This document shows positions 25,659 to 34,271 of a stretch of DNA of 64,000 nt, piece by piece (within the stretch, counting starts at the first letter, position 1; the number at the start of each line of letters is the position of its first letter). The DNA lies in NCBI GenBank assembly GCA_944377405.1, contig CALWES010000001.1:124001-188000 (forward strand), in the 5' to 3' direction. The notes beneath the pieces are model-generated. The model was not told where the DNA came from. It saw only the letters and a program-made list of their open reading frames with translations, and did not search any database. The DNA comes from an uncultured Lachnospiraceae bacterium. Its GTDB lineage: Bacteria; Bacillota; Clostridia; Lachnospirales; Lachnospiraceae. The translations under genes were made by a program, and so were the position numbers.

Positions 25659-28301
25659 TCATCCGATTTGTTTTTCAATGATCTCAAAGGCTTTTTCCAG
25701 CGCAGCCTCGATGCCGGAGGCGTCATTTCCGCCTGCCTGAGCCATGTTGGGACGGCCGCCGCCCTTGCCTCCCGTAAGGGGAGCGATCTCCTTGATGATG
25801 TTTCCTGCCATGGCGCCCTTCTTCACAGCGGAATCCGTCGCCGTAGCCATAAGGCTTACCTTTCCGCCGTTTTCTACACAAAGAACGATCACCGCATCCT
25901 TAAGCTTATCCTTCAGGTCATCTCCCATGGAACGCAGGGCATTGGCATCTTCCGCCTGAACCTTTGCACAGAGGACCTTGATGCCGGAGATCTCCCGGAT
26001 ATTATTTTCGATATCGGAAAGGGCTGCCCTTGCCTTGGCTGCCTTCAGCTGTTCATTTTCTGCCTTGAGCTTTTTGAGCTCCTCCTGCATGGCCTCGATC
26101 TTTCTGATGAGTTCCTCCGGAGTGGTCTTTGCGGTTTTGGCTGCTGCAAAGAGCTCCTCCTCCTCATGGGCATAATGGCGCATGAGTCCGTCGGCGGTCA
26201 GGGCCTCGATTCTTCTGACACCGGCAGCAATGCCTGCTTCGGAAAGGATCCGGAATGCCTTGATGGATCCCGTCTCCAGAACGTGGGTACCTCCGCAAAG
26301 CTCCGTGGAATAGTCGCCCATCCGTACGACCCTTACCCGGTCGCCGTATTTCTCACCGAAAAGGGCCATGGCGCCAGACTTCTTTGCTTCCTCCAGTCCC
26401 ATGATCTCCGTCTCCACCTTCAGGTTCCGGTCGATCTGCTGGTTGACCATCTCTTCCACCTTCCTGATCTCCTCAGGGGTCATGGCCTGGAAGTGGGTAA
26501 AGTCAAAGCGAAGCCTGTCCTGATCCACATAGGAACCGGCCTGCTCTACGTGATCTCCCAGGACCGTCCTTAAGGCCTTCTGAAGGAGGTGGGTCGCAGA
26601 ATGGTTCCTTGCGGTATTCATCCGTCTGCTTTCATCTACGGAAAGCTCCACCTGATCTCCTGTCTTCAGCATACCGGAGATCATATGTCCCACATGACCG
26701 ATCCGGCCGCCCTTCAGATGGATGGTCTCCTCCACCTGGAAGGAGCCTTCTTCGTTTCTGATGACACCGCCGTCTCCGAACTGGCCGCCCATGGTGCCGT
26801 AGAAGGGAGTCATGTCCGTAATGACGGTACCCTTCTGGCCGTCCGTAAGGGCCTCCACGATCTCATCCTCTGTAGTAAGGACGGAAATGACTGAACGGTC
26901 CTCCAGTCTGTCATAGCCGGTGAACTCGGAAGTGATGTGCGGATCGATCTCATCATATACGGTAGCGTCCGCTCCCATATAGTTGGAATGTTTTCTGGCC
27001 TTTCTGGCCTTCTCCTTCTGCTCCTTCATGCAGGCGTCAAAGCCTGCCCGGTCTACGGTAAGGCCCCGCTCCTGGAGGATCTCCTCCGTCAGATCATAGG
27101 GGAAGCCGTAGGTGTCATAGAGCTTGAAGGCATCCTGGGCATCGAATTCCTTTTTGCCGGAAGCCTTTGTCTCCTCCACCATCTGGGAGAGGATCTCCAT
27201 ACCGGCATCAATGGTTTTATTGAACTTCTCCTCCTCCTCGGAAAGGACCTTCAGGATCATGGCCTCCTTCTCGTGGAGCTCGGGGTAGCCGTCCTTGTTG
27301 TTCTCGATGACGTTCTTTGCCATATCCGTCATGAAGTTATGGGTGATCCCCAGCTTTCTTCCGTGGCGGACAGCCCGGCGGATCAGACGACGGAGCACGT
27401 ACCCCCTTCCTTCATTGGAGGGCATGATACCGTCTGAGATCATGAAGGTGCAGGACTTGGTATGGTCCGTTACGATACGCAGGGAGATATCCTTGTCCTC
27501 ATCCTCGTGGTAGCTGATCCCTGCCAGCTTGCATACATCCTCAAGCAGGGCCCGGTTGGTATCCACGGTGTAGATGGATTCCTCATCCTGTACCACCATG
27601 GCAAGACGCTCCAGTCCCATTCCCGTATCGATGTTCTTCTGAACCAGATCCGTATAATGACCCTTGCCGTCATTGTTGAACTGGGAGAATACGACGTTCC
27701 ATACCTCCACATAACGGTCACATTCACAGCCTACCTTACAGTCAGGCTTTCCGCAGCCGTACTTCTCTCCTCTGTCATAATAGATCTCGGTACAGGGACC
27801 GCAGGGACCTTCCCCGTGCTCCCAGAAGTTGTCCTCCTTGCCGAATTTGGAGATCCGGGAGGGATCGATGTGCATCTCATTTACCCAGATGTCAAAGGAC
27901 TCCTGGTCATCCACATAAACGGAGGGATAAAGGCGCTCCGGATCCAGGCCCACTACCTCTGTCAGGAAATTCCAGGCATAGGGGATCGCCTCGTGCTTGA
28001 AGTAGTCTCCGAAGGAGAAATTGCCCAGCATCTCAAAGAAGGTGCCGTGGCGGGCTGTCTTACCTACATTTTCGATGTCTCCGGTACGGATACATTTCTG
28101 ACAGGTGGTGACCCTGCGGCAGGGGGGGATCTCCTGTCCCGTAAAATAGGGCTTCAGGGGAGCCATGCCGGAGTTGATCAGCAGCAATGAATTGTCATTG
28201 TGCGGAACCAGTGAAAAGCTCTTCATACGGAGATGTCCGTTTTTCTCAAAATATTCCAGGAACATCCTGCGGAGTTCATTTACGCCTCTACGCTGTACCA
28301 T
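25659..28301 (-). CDS. alaS: Alanyl-tRNA synthetase
   Basis: Charges tRNA-Ala. 880 residues, full length. The N-terminal class II catalytic core has LLINSGMAPLKPYF at about residue 40 and RRVTTCQKCIRTGDIENVG. The editing domain carries RNHSATHLLQKAL near residue 565 and CGGTHVLETGSI near 665. The C-terminal DHHA1 region ends with GGKGGGRPNMAQAGG. A strong promoter and a hairpin-containing leader precede it. No T-box elements are seen in the short leader. Confidence 0.98.
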   Translation of the reverse strand: MVQRRGVNELRRMFLEYFEKNGHLRMKSFSLVPHNDNSLLLINSGMAPLKPYFTGQEIPPCRRVTTCQKCIRTGDIENVGKTARHGTFFEMLGNFSFGDYFKHEAIPYAWNFLTEVVGLDPERLYPSVYVDDQESFDIWVNEMHIDPSRISKFGKEDNFWEHGEGPCGPCTEIYYDRGEKYGCGKPDCKVGCECDRYVEVWNVVFSQFNNDGKGHYTDLVQKNIDTGMGLERLAMVVQDEESIYTVDTNRALLEDVCKLAGISYHEDEDKDISLRIVTDHTKSCTFMISDGIMPSNEGRGYVLRRLIRRAVRHGRKLGITHNFMTDMAKNVIENNKDGYPELHEKEAMILKVLSEEEEKFNKTIDAGMEILSQMVEETKASGKKEFDAQDAFKLYDTYGFPYDLTEEILQERGLTVDRAGFDACMKEQKEKARKARKHSNYMGADATVYDEIDPHITSEFTGYDRLEDRSVISVLTTEDEIVEALTDGQKGTVITDMTPFYGTMGGQFGDGGVIRNEEGSFQVEETIHLKGGRIGHVGHMISGMLKTGDQVELSVDESRRMNTARNHSATHLLQKALRTVLGDHVEQAGSYVDQDRLRFDFTHFQAMTPEEIRKVEEMVNQQIDRNLKVETEIMGLEEAKKSGAMALFGEKYGDRVRVVRMGDYSTELCGGTHVLETGSIKAFRILSEAGIAAGVRRIEALTADGLMRHYAHEEEELFAAAKTAKTTPEELIRKIEAMQEELKKLKAENEQLKAAKARAALSDIENNIREISGIKVLCAKVQAEDANALRSMGDDLKDKLKDAVIVLCVENGGKVSLMATATDSAVKKGAMAGNIIKEIAPLTGGKGGGRPNMAQAGGNDASGIEAALEKAFEIIEKQIG

Positions 28302-28334
28302 GTTTCAAACTTCCTCTCTCAGTTGATATATGAA

Positions 28335-28366
28335 CCTGCCCTTCCCCGGGTTCCGGAAAGGGCAGG
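28335..28366 (-). promoter_or_regulatory. Strong hairpin in the alaS 5' leader
   Basis: Inverted repeat CCTGCCCTTCC / GGAAAGGGCAGG (11 bp with one bulged A, about 9-nt GC-rich loop). It is located just after the predicted alaS transcription start. No T-run follows on the minus strand, so it is not a simple terminator; it could stabilise the mRNA or bind a regulator. Confidence 0.55.
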
Positions 28367-28386
28367 CAGATCGCATACATTATTAG

Positions 28387-28415
28387 GTTATACTATAAAA
28401 TGGCCGTGATTTCAA
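28387..28415 (-). promoter_or_regulatory. Promoter of alaS
   Basis: Minus strand TTGAAA (28415-28410), 17-bp spacer, TATAAC (28392-28387), in the 140-bp gap after rnhA. Confidence 0.65.
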
Positions 28416-28441
28416 GCGAAACCACCTGCCGGAAGGGTTCC

Positions 28442-28927
28442 TCAGTCTTCCGCAAGGCCTTCGTCCGGGATCAAGTTCCGGCTGGTGGCTGCCTTTACCG
28501 CAAGCCTGTCGCAGCGCTCGTTCTCCGGATGGCCTGCATGGCCCTTCACCCAGATAAAGCGGACCTTATGGGGTTCCATGGCGGAAAGGAGCCGTTTCCA
28601 GAGATCGATGTTCTTGACCGGACCGCTTTTCCCACGCTTCCAGTCATTCCGGACCCAGTTTTCGATCCAGTTCTGATTAAAAGCGTCCACCAGATATTTG
28701 GAGTCGCTGTAAAGATCAATGAGGCAGGGCCTGTTCAGGGCCTCAAGGCCTGCAATGGCTGCCATAAGCTCCATGCGGTTGTTGGTGGTCCGCAGATATC
28801 CCTGGGACAGTTCCTTTTCGTGAAGAGTCCCTTCCTTATCCGTATACTGGAGGATCGTTCCATATCCGCCGGGGCCATCCGGGTTCCCCCGGGCCGCGCC
28901 GTCGGTAAAGATACTGACTACTCCCAT
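28442..28927 (-). CDS. rnhA: Ribonuclease HI
   Basis: Degrades the RNA strand of RNA-DNA hybrids. 161 residues, with the DEDD-type active site visible as [18 protein letters not shown] [47 protein letters not shown] and the late [11 protein letters not shown]. The basic protrusion [10 protein letters not shown] is present, as in E. coli RNase HI. The ATG has AAAGGAAG upstream. It lies 20 bp after the beta-CASP hydrolase gene and is probably cotranscribed with it. Confidence 0.95.
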   Translation of the reverse strand: MGVVSIFTDGAARGNPDGPGGYGTILQYTDKEGTLHEKELSQGYLRTTNNRMELMAAIAGLEALNRPCLIDLYSDSKYLVDAFNQNWIENWVRNDWKRGKSGPVKNIDLWKRLLSAMEPHKVRFIWVKGHAGHPENERCDRLAVKAATSRNLIPDEGLAED

Positions 28928-28947
28928 TCAGCAATGCTTCCTTTCTG

Positions 28948-30549
28948 TTATTCTTTCCATTTATCAAGCAGACTGCGGATATCCTTCGTAAGGCGGCGGA
29001 TATCGGAATTGGCCCCCTCCCGGTACTCCTCCGCAAGTCTTGTAAGCTCCGACAGAGCAATGGTAAGCTCCTGCTGTACCTTCGTATTCCGTACGGAAAC
29101 TCCAGTCTCCTTCCTGATGAAGCGGGGCTCCGCCATATGGGTAAATTCGCCGGAGGCAAGATCGAAGACGCTTCCGCTGTAGGGACAGATGGCTTCTAGC
29201 CCCGTCTTCTCCCGTACCAGGGCGGAAAATGCGGTCATGGCATCGTCGTCACCATGGACAAGGATCAGCTTTTCCGGGCGTCTGGTATAGGCATTGATCC
29301 AGTCCAGAAGTCCCGTCTGGTCTGCATGGGAGCTCATGCTTCCCATCTCCTCGATATGGGCCCGCACCAGGATCTCCTCTCCGAAGATCTTGATCTCCCT
29401 GGCCCCCTCCATCAGGCTGCGGCCCAGGGTTCCCTCTGCCTGATAGCCTGCAAAAACAACGGAGCATTCTGGTCTCCAGAGATTATGCTTCAGATGATGC
29501 CGGATCCGGCCGGCGTCGCACATGCCTGAGGCAGCGATGATGACCTTTGGCGTATTGTCCTCGTTGATGGCCTTTGAGTCCTCAGCGGAAACGCTCAGGT
29601 GCAGGTTTGGAAAACCGATGGGATTGATCCCCTGCTGTACCAGCTCCTTCGTCTCCTGATCGTAGCACTCCAGCAGGTTCTCCTTGAAGACCGTGGTGGC
29701 CTGAACAGCCAGCGGGCTGTCCACGTAGACCGGGAAGCCTTCATGTCCCCTGATCATGCCGTCCTGCTTCAGGTGTCGGATCAAATACAGAAGCTCCTGG
29801 GTACGTCCCACCGCAAAGGCAGGGATCACCACATTGCCGCCCCGGTCCAGAGTCTCCTGGATGATCCGGCGCAGATCCTCCAGATGGTCCAGGCTCCTGT
29901 CATGAAGCCGGTTTCCGTAGGTGCATTCCATGACCACATAATCTGCTTCCGCAATGTACTGAGGATCCCGGATCAGGGGCTTGTCCTTGTTTCCGATATC
30001 CCCGGAAAATACGATCTTCTTTTTGACCCCGTCCTCATCGATCCAGATCTCCAGGGACGCGGAGCCCAGCAGGTGTCCCGCATCCGTAAAGCGGACCTTG
30101 ACGGTGTCAGACAGCTCTATGACCCTGTCATAGGGTACGGGGCTGAAGTTTTTGATGATGGCCTCCGCATCCTTTACCGTGTAAAGGGGCTCTACCAGAT
30201 TCTTTCCGGACCGCTTTGCCTTCCGGTTCTGCCACTCTGCCTCCTGTTCCTGAATGTGGGCGCTGTCCAGAAGCATGATGCTGTCCAGATCCATGGAGGC
30301 GTTGGTGGTAACGATGGTGCCATTGAATCCCTGGCGGTAAGCCCAGGGGATCCTTCCCGCATGGTCGATGTGAGCATGGGTCAGAAGGATGTAGTCGATC
30401 TCATTGTAGCTTACGGGAAGCTCTGCGTTTTCATATACGTTCCTTCCCTGTTCCAGTCCGCAGTCGATGAGGATCTTAAGATCCTTTGTCTCCAACAGAT
30501 GTTCCGATCCCGTGACTTCGTGATCTGCTCCGATAAATGTCAGTTTCAT
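28948..30549 (-). CDS. MBL-fold beta-CASP ribonuclease (CPSF/YSH1-like)
   Basis: About 533 residues. A metallo-beta-lactamase domain with the zinc motif HAHIDHAGRIP near residue 57, DAGHLLGSASLEI near 165 and FSGDIGN, followed by a beta-CASP insertion (VIPAFAVGRTQELLY) and an RNA-metabolising C-terminal block with SGMCDAGRIRHHLKH, SSHADQTGLLDWI and LVHGDDDAM. Such proteins are predicted exo- or endoribonucleases resembling CPSF-73. The start at 30549 follows CAGGAGAGC. It has its own promoter and leads into rnhA. Confidence 0.9.
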   Translation of the reverse strand: MKLTFIGADHEVTGSEHLLETKDLKILIDCGLEQGRNVYENAELPVSYNEIDYILLTHAHIDHAGRIPWAYRQGFNGTIVTTNASMDLDSIMLLDSAHIQEQEAEWQNRKAKRSGKNLVEPLYTVKDAEAIIKNFSPVPYDRVIELSDTVKVRFTDAGHLLGSASLEIWIDEDGVKKKIVFSGDIGNKDKPLIRDPQYIAEADYVVMECTYGNRLHDRSLDHLEDLRRIIQETLDRGGNVVIPAFAVGRTQELLYLIRHLKQDGMIRGHEGFPVYVDSPLAVQATTVFKENLLECYDQETKELVQQGINPIGFPNLHLSVSAEDSKAINEDNTPKVIIAASGMCDAGRIRHHLKHNLWRPECSVVFAGYQAEGTLGRSLMEGAREIKIFGEEILVRAHIEEMGSMSSHADQTGLLDWINAYTRRPEKLILVHGDDDAMTAFSALVREKTGLEAICPYSGSVFDLASGEFTHMAEPRFIRKETGVSVRNTKVQQELTIALSELTRLAEEYREGANSDIRRLTKDIRSLLDKWKE

Positions 30550-30612
30550 GGTTTTGCTCTCCTGTAGTCTTTGATCCCCCCAAAGAGGAAGTTTTTTCCT
30601 CACTAATAAAAT

Positions 30613-30641
30613 ATTATATCGAAAATCCGGGACTGCCACAA
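30613..30641 (-). promoter_or_regulatory. Promoter of the beta-CASP RNase gene
   Basis: Minus strand TTGTGG (30641-30636), 17-bp spacer, TATAAT (30618-30613). Confidence 0.6.
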
Positions 30642-30662
30642 GGTCTTTATTCCAAATGAAAT

Positions 30663-30687
30663 GGGACTGCCGCATTGCGGCAGCCCC
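30663..30687 (-). terminator. Hairpin after livF, probable end of the liv operon
   Basis: A near-perfect 11-bp inverted repeat, GGGGCTGCCGC / GCGGCAGTCCC with a 3-nt loop, starts 10 bp after the livF stop codon. On the minus strand only the interrupted U-rich ATTTCATTT follows, so termination may be imperfect. Confidence 0.6.
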
Positions 30688-30697
30688 GAAAAAACAT

Positions 30698-31411
30698 TTA
30701 TTCAGAAAGATATGCTGCTTTTACCTGAGGATTCTCCATCAGCTCATGGGCGTCTCCCTCCAGCACAACGGAACCGGTCTCCAGCACATAGGCCCGGTTT
30801 GCGATGGAAAGGGCCTTGTTGGCGTTCTGTTCCACCAGGAGGACCGTTACGCCGTCCTGGTTGATCTTCTGAATGATGTCGAAGATCTCATTGACATAGA
30901 TGGGGGAAAGTCCCATGGAGGGCTCGTCCAGAAGCATCAGCTTCGGCTTTGACATCAGCGCTCTTCCCATGGCCAGCATCTGCTGCTCTCCTCCGGAAAG
31001 GGTACCTGCCCGCTGCTCCTTCCGCTCCAGAAGTCTCGGGAAACGGTCGTAGACCATCTGAAGGGTCTTTGCCACCTCATCCTTGTCTTTTCTCGTATAG
31101 GCCCCCAGCATCAGGTTCTGATATACGGAAAGATCCGCAAAGACTCTTCTGCCCTCCGGAACATGGGCAATGCCTTCCGCCACCAGCTTATATCCCGGGG
31201 TCTTGCTGATATCCTTTCCGTCGTAGGACACATGACCGCTCTTGGCCTGGATCAGTCCTGTAATGGTCTGGAGCGTGGTGGTCTTCCCGGCACCGTTGGC
31301 ACCGATCAGGGTAACGATCTCACCCTTTCCTACATGGAAGGAGACATCTTTGATGGCATGGATCACACCATAGTATACATTCAGATCTTTTACTTCAAGT
31401 ATATTTTCCAT
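30698..31411 (-). CDS. livF: Branched-chain amino acid ABC transporter ATP-binding protein LivF
   Basis: Cytoplasmic ATPase subunit of the Liv/HAAT importer, 237 residues. Walker A GANGAGKTTTLQTI near residue 37, signature LSGGEQQMLAMGRAL near 137, Walker B LMLLDEPSMGLSP and a switch His-equivalent in VLLVEQNANKAL. The DEPSMGLSP form is typical of LivF. It is the last gene of the operon, 10 bp after livG. Confidence 0.95.
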   Translation of the reverse strand: MENILEVKDLNVYYGVIHAIKDVSFHVGKGEIVTLIGANGAGKTTTLQTITGLIQAKSGHVSYDGKDISKTPGYKLVAEGIAHVPEGRRVFADLSVYQNLMLGAYTRKDKDEVAKTLQMVYDRFPRLLERKEQRAGTLSGGEQQMLAMGRALMSKPKLMLLDEPSMGLSPIYVNEIFDIIQKINQDGVTVLLVEQNANKALSIANRAYVLETGSVVLEGDAHELMENPQVKAAYLSE

Positions 31412-31421
31412 CCTACACTCC

Positions 31422-32195
31422 TTAATCTCCCAGATAAGCCTTGATGACTTCAGGATTATTCAGTACGGCCTTTGTCTCGCCCTGGCAGAGGACCTGTCCG
31501 AAGTTGAGGACCGTCAGTTCCTCGCAGATACCGCTTACCAGCTTCATGTCATGCTCGATCAGAAGGATCGTCATGTCAAAATGATCCCGGACGAATCGGA
31601 TGGTATCCATAAGCTCCTGGGTCTCCTGGGGATTCATACCTGCTGCAGGCTCGTCCAGAAGCAGAAGCTTCGGCTCCGTGGCCAGTGCTCTGGAGATCTC
31701 AAGCTTTCTCTGCTTTCCGTAGGGAAGCTGGGAAGCCTTGTAGTCGGCTGCGCCGTCCAGATCGAAGACCTTCAGGATCTCCATGGCCTTCTGATCCATC
31801 TCCCGCTCCATTTTTCTGAACTTCGGAGTACGGAAGATTCCGGAAAGCATGCCATAGGTGTAATGGGCATGAAGTCCGGCCTTTACATTGTCAAGAACCG
31901 TCAGATTTCCGAAGAGACGGATATTCTGGAAGGTCCTGGCGATACCTGCATGATTGATGTCGATGGTATGCTTTCCCGTGATGTTCTGTCCGTCCAGAAG
32001 GATACTTCCCGTATCCGGCTTGTAGACCCCTGTCAGGAGGTTGAAGACCGTGGTCTTTCCGGCACCGTTGGGGCCGATGAGTCCGTAAAGCTCGTGCGGT
32101 TTGATCTGGATATGAAAATTGTCCACTGCCTTCAGTCCGCCGAAGGAAATGCTCAGGCTTTCTACCGACAGCATGTTCTTTTTCTGTTCAGCCAT
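31422..32195 (-). CDS. livG: Branched-chain amino acid ABC transporter ATP-binding protein LivG
   Basis: About 257 residues. Walker A GPNGAGKTTVFNLLTG near residue 40, the LivG-type insertion with IARTFQNIRLFGNLTVLDNV, the signature (here SQLPYGKQRKLEISRALA) near residue 155, Walker B LLLLDEPAAGMNP and ILLIEHDMKLV. The start ATG overlaps the livM stop (TAATG), so the two are coupled; a longer frame upstream lies inside livM. Confidence 0.95.
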   Translation of the reverse strand: MAEQKKNMLSVESLSISFGGLKAVDNFHIQIKPHELYGLIGPNGAGKTTVFNLLTGVYKPDTGSILLDGQNITGKHTIDINHAGIARTFQNIRLFGNLTVLDNVKAGLHAHYTYGMLSGIFRTPKFRKMEREMDQKAMEILKVFDLDGAADYKASQLPYGKQRKLEISRALATEPKLLLLDEPAAGMNPQETQELMDTIRFVRDHFDMTILLIEHDMKLVSGICEELTVLNFGQVLCQGETKAVLNNPEVIKAYLGD

Positions 32196-33268
32196 TACCG
32201 GGCCTCCTTTCCGGCCGTTTCGGCAGGGATGTCTTTTTTGCGGGCAAAACGCTCCGCAAGGGATTTTCTCCATTCAATAGCCTTAGGCGCCGAGTTGAAG
32301 AGCATCATGGAGATCAGCACGATGGCGTAGATCAGCATTCTGTAATCCGACAGGAAACGAAGCTTCTCCGGAAGGATCGTCAGGATCACGGCTGCGATCA
32401 TGGATCCCCGGATGTTGCCGATGCCGCCCAGGACCACGAATACCAGAATCATGATGGACTGATTGTATCCGAAATTCTTGGAGGTGGCCTGAAGGGCACT
32501 CAGGTTGTGGGAATAGAGGACTCCTGCCACTCCTGCCAGAGCTGCGGAGATCACAAAGGCCATCATCTTGTATTTGGAAACGGAAAGTCCGATGGACTCC
32601 GCTGCGATCCGGTTGTCGCGGATAGCCATAATAGCCCGTCCCTGTCTGGAGTTCATCAGATTCAGGACGATGAAAAGGGTGATCAGCACAAGGACGATAC
32701 CGATCGTAAGGTTCGCCGTTCTGGGAAGGCCACTGATGCCCTGGGCGCCGTTCATGATGGTGAGTCCCTCCTCGGAAAGTCCCAGGCTCAGGGAATCCTT
32801 CATGGAAAAATGAAGTCCGTTTTCATCCACTCCGAGATAAACCGCGTTCACCACGTTCTTGATGATCTCTCCAAAGGCCAGGGTCACGATGGCCAGATAG
32901 TCTCCCCGCAGCCGAAGTACGGGAATACCGATGAGGAAACCGAATACGGCCGTTATGGCAGCACCGATGATCAGGGCCAGGAAAAGCTCCAGTCCCTCAG
33001 GCATCTTTCCGTCAACACAAACGGCGAAAATAGCACTGGCATAGGCTCCGATACACATGAAGCCCGCATGGCCCAGGGACAGCTCTCCGGAGATACCTAC
33101 CACCAGGTTCAGCGAAACTGCAAGGATCACATAGTAACAGATGGGGACCATCAGTCCCTTCATCAGGGATGACATGTTCCCGCTGAGGATCAGTCCCTGA
33201 CAGATCAGATAAAAGAGGATCACGATGCCGTAGGTCACGGCGTTCTGTCTGAATGTTTTTGTTTTCAT
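32195..33268 (-). CDS. livM: Branched-chain amino acid ABC transporter permease LivM
   Basis: Inner-membrane permease, 357 residues, with about 9-10 hydrophobic helices. LSLGHAGFMCIGAYASA near residue 65 and GIPVLRLRGDYLAIVTLAFGE near 110 are LivM hallmarks, and NLSALQATSKNFGYNQSI lies before the final helices. It partners LivH to form the channel. The C-terminus is cytoplasmic and basic. It follows livH by 18 bp. Confidence 0.95.
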   Translation of the reverse strand: MKTKTFRQNAVTYGIVILFYLICQGLILSGNMSSLMKGLMVPICYYVILAVSLNLVVGISGELSLGHAGFMCIGAYASAIFAVCVDGKMPEGLELFLALIIGAAITAVFGFLIGIPVLRLRGDYLAIVTLAFGEIIKNVVNAVYLGVDENGLHFSMKDSLSLGLSEEGLTIMNGAQGISGLPRTANLTIGIVLVLITLFIVLNLMNSRQGRAIMAIRDNRIAAESIGLSVSKYKMMAFVISAALAGVAGVLYSHNLSALQATSKNFGYNQSIMILVFVVLGGIGNIRGSMIAAVILTILPEKLRFLSDYRMLIYAIVLISMMLFNSAPKAIEWRKSLAERFARKKDIPAETAGKEAR

Positions 33269-33286
33269 ATCTGTGTTCCTCCTGCC

Positions 33287-34171
33287 TTAAACCTTTTCCT
33301 GGATCTGCTTGCCCATCAGTCCCGTAGGCTTTACAAGCAGTACGACGATGAGGACGGCAAAGACGATGGCATCGGAAAGCTGGGACGAGATATATGCCTT
33401 GGACAGATTTTCGATGACACCCATGATGATACCTCCGATCAGGGCTCCCGGAATGGAGCCGATACCGCCGAATACGGCTGCGGTGAAAGCCTTGATACCG
33501 GGCATGGCGCCGGTGGTGGAGGAAAGCACCGGATAAGCGGAGCAAAGAAGCACGCCTGCAATGGCTGCCAGGGCTGAACCGATGGCAAAGGTCACTGCTA
33601 TGGTGCGGTTGACATTGATGCCCATAAGGGTTGCTGCTCCCTTATCCTCAGAGACTGCCAGCATGGCCTGTCCAGTCTTTGTCTTGTTGATAAAGGTGGT
33701 AAGTCCGATCAGGATGAGGGCACAGCTTAAGATCGTCACCATGGTGACGCCGGAAACCGTGACCTGTCCGTCCATCAGGGTAAGGGAAGGAACGTTGATC
33801 ACATTCTGGAAGGATTTGGTATCAGCTCCGAAAATGATCAGGGCTGCGTTCTGCAGGAAATAGCTGACGCCGATGGCGGTGATCAGAACGCTGAGGGAAG
33901 AGGCTTCCCTGAGGGGCTTGTAGGCCACCCGCTCGATCACGACTCCAAGTACCGTACATACGACGACGGCACTGAGGATCCCCACAAAGGGAGGAAGCCC
34001 CAGGGTGGAGCAGATGACGAATACCGTATATCCTCCGACCATGATGACATCTCCATGGGCAAAATTCAGCATTTTCGCAATACCGTAGACCATGGTGTAG
34101 CCAAGCGCTATGATGGCGTAAACGGAACCAAGGCTGATCCCGTTGATCAGATAGGTAAGAAAGCTTGACAT
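33287..34171 (-). CDS. livH: Branched-chain amino acid ABC transporter permease LivH
   Basis: Inner-membrane permease, about 294 residues and 8-9 helices. NGISLGSVYAIIALGYTMVYG at the N-terminus (split over helix 1) and LNFAHGDVIMVGGY near residue 40 identify LivH. The conserved GIKAFTAAVFGGIGSIPGAL is present near residue 220. The start at 34171 follows AAAGGACGAG. A hairpin separates it from livK. Confidence 0.95.
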   Translation of the reverse strand: MSSFLTYLINGISLGSVYAIIALGYTMVYGIAKMLNFAHGDVIMVGGYTVFVICSTLGLPPFVGILSAVVVCTVLGVVIERVAYKPLREASSLSVLITAIGVSYFLQNAALIIFGADTKSFQNVINVPSLTLMDGQVTVSGVTMVTILSCALILIGLTTFINKTKTGQAMLAVSEDKGAATLMGINVNRTIAVTFAIGSALAAIAGVLLCSAYPVLSSTTGAMPGIKAFTAAVFGGIGSIPGALIGGIIMGVIENLSKAYISSQLSDAIVFAVLIVVLLVKPTGLMGKQIQEKV

Positions 34172-34209
34172 AAAACTCGTCCTTTCCATTACTCATTTTG
34201 ATACTAAGA

Positions 34210-34239
34210 TTGAGGGCTTCCTTATATGAAAGCCCTCAA
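34210..34239 (-). promoter_or_regulatory. Intercistronic hairpin between livK and livH
   Basis: Inverted repeat TTGAGGGCTT / AAGCCCTCAA (with a small internal loop) in the 100-bp gap. No T-run follows on either strand. This position often holds an mRNA-stabilising hairpin that allows more binding protein than membrane subunits to be made. Confidence 0.6.
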
Positions 34240-34271
34240 CCCCCATCAATATAGTAATTTGTTTCTGTTTT

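Noticed and set aside
28302..28441. T-box riboswitch for alaS, and likewise for leuS at 50182-50276
   Set aside because: Gaps are only 140 and 95 bp and lack the T-box core sequence and antiterminator.
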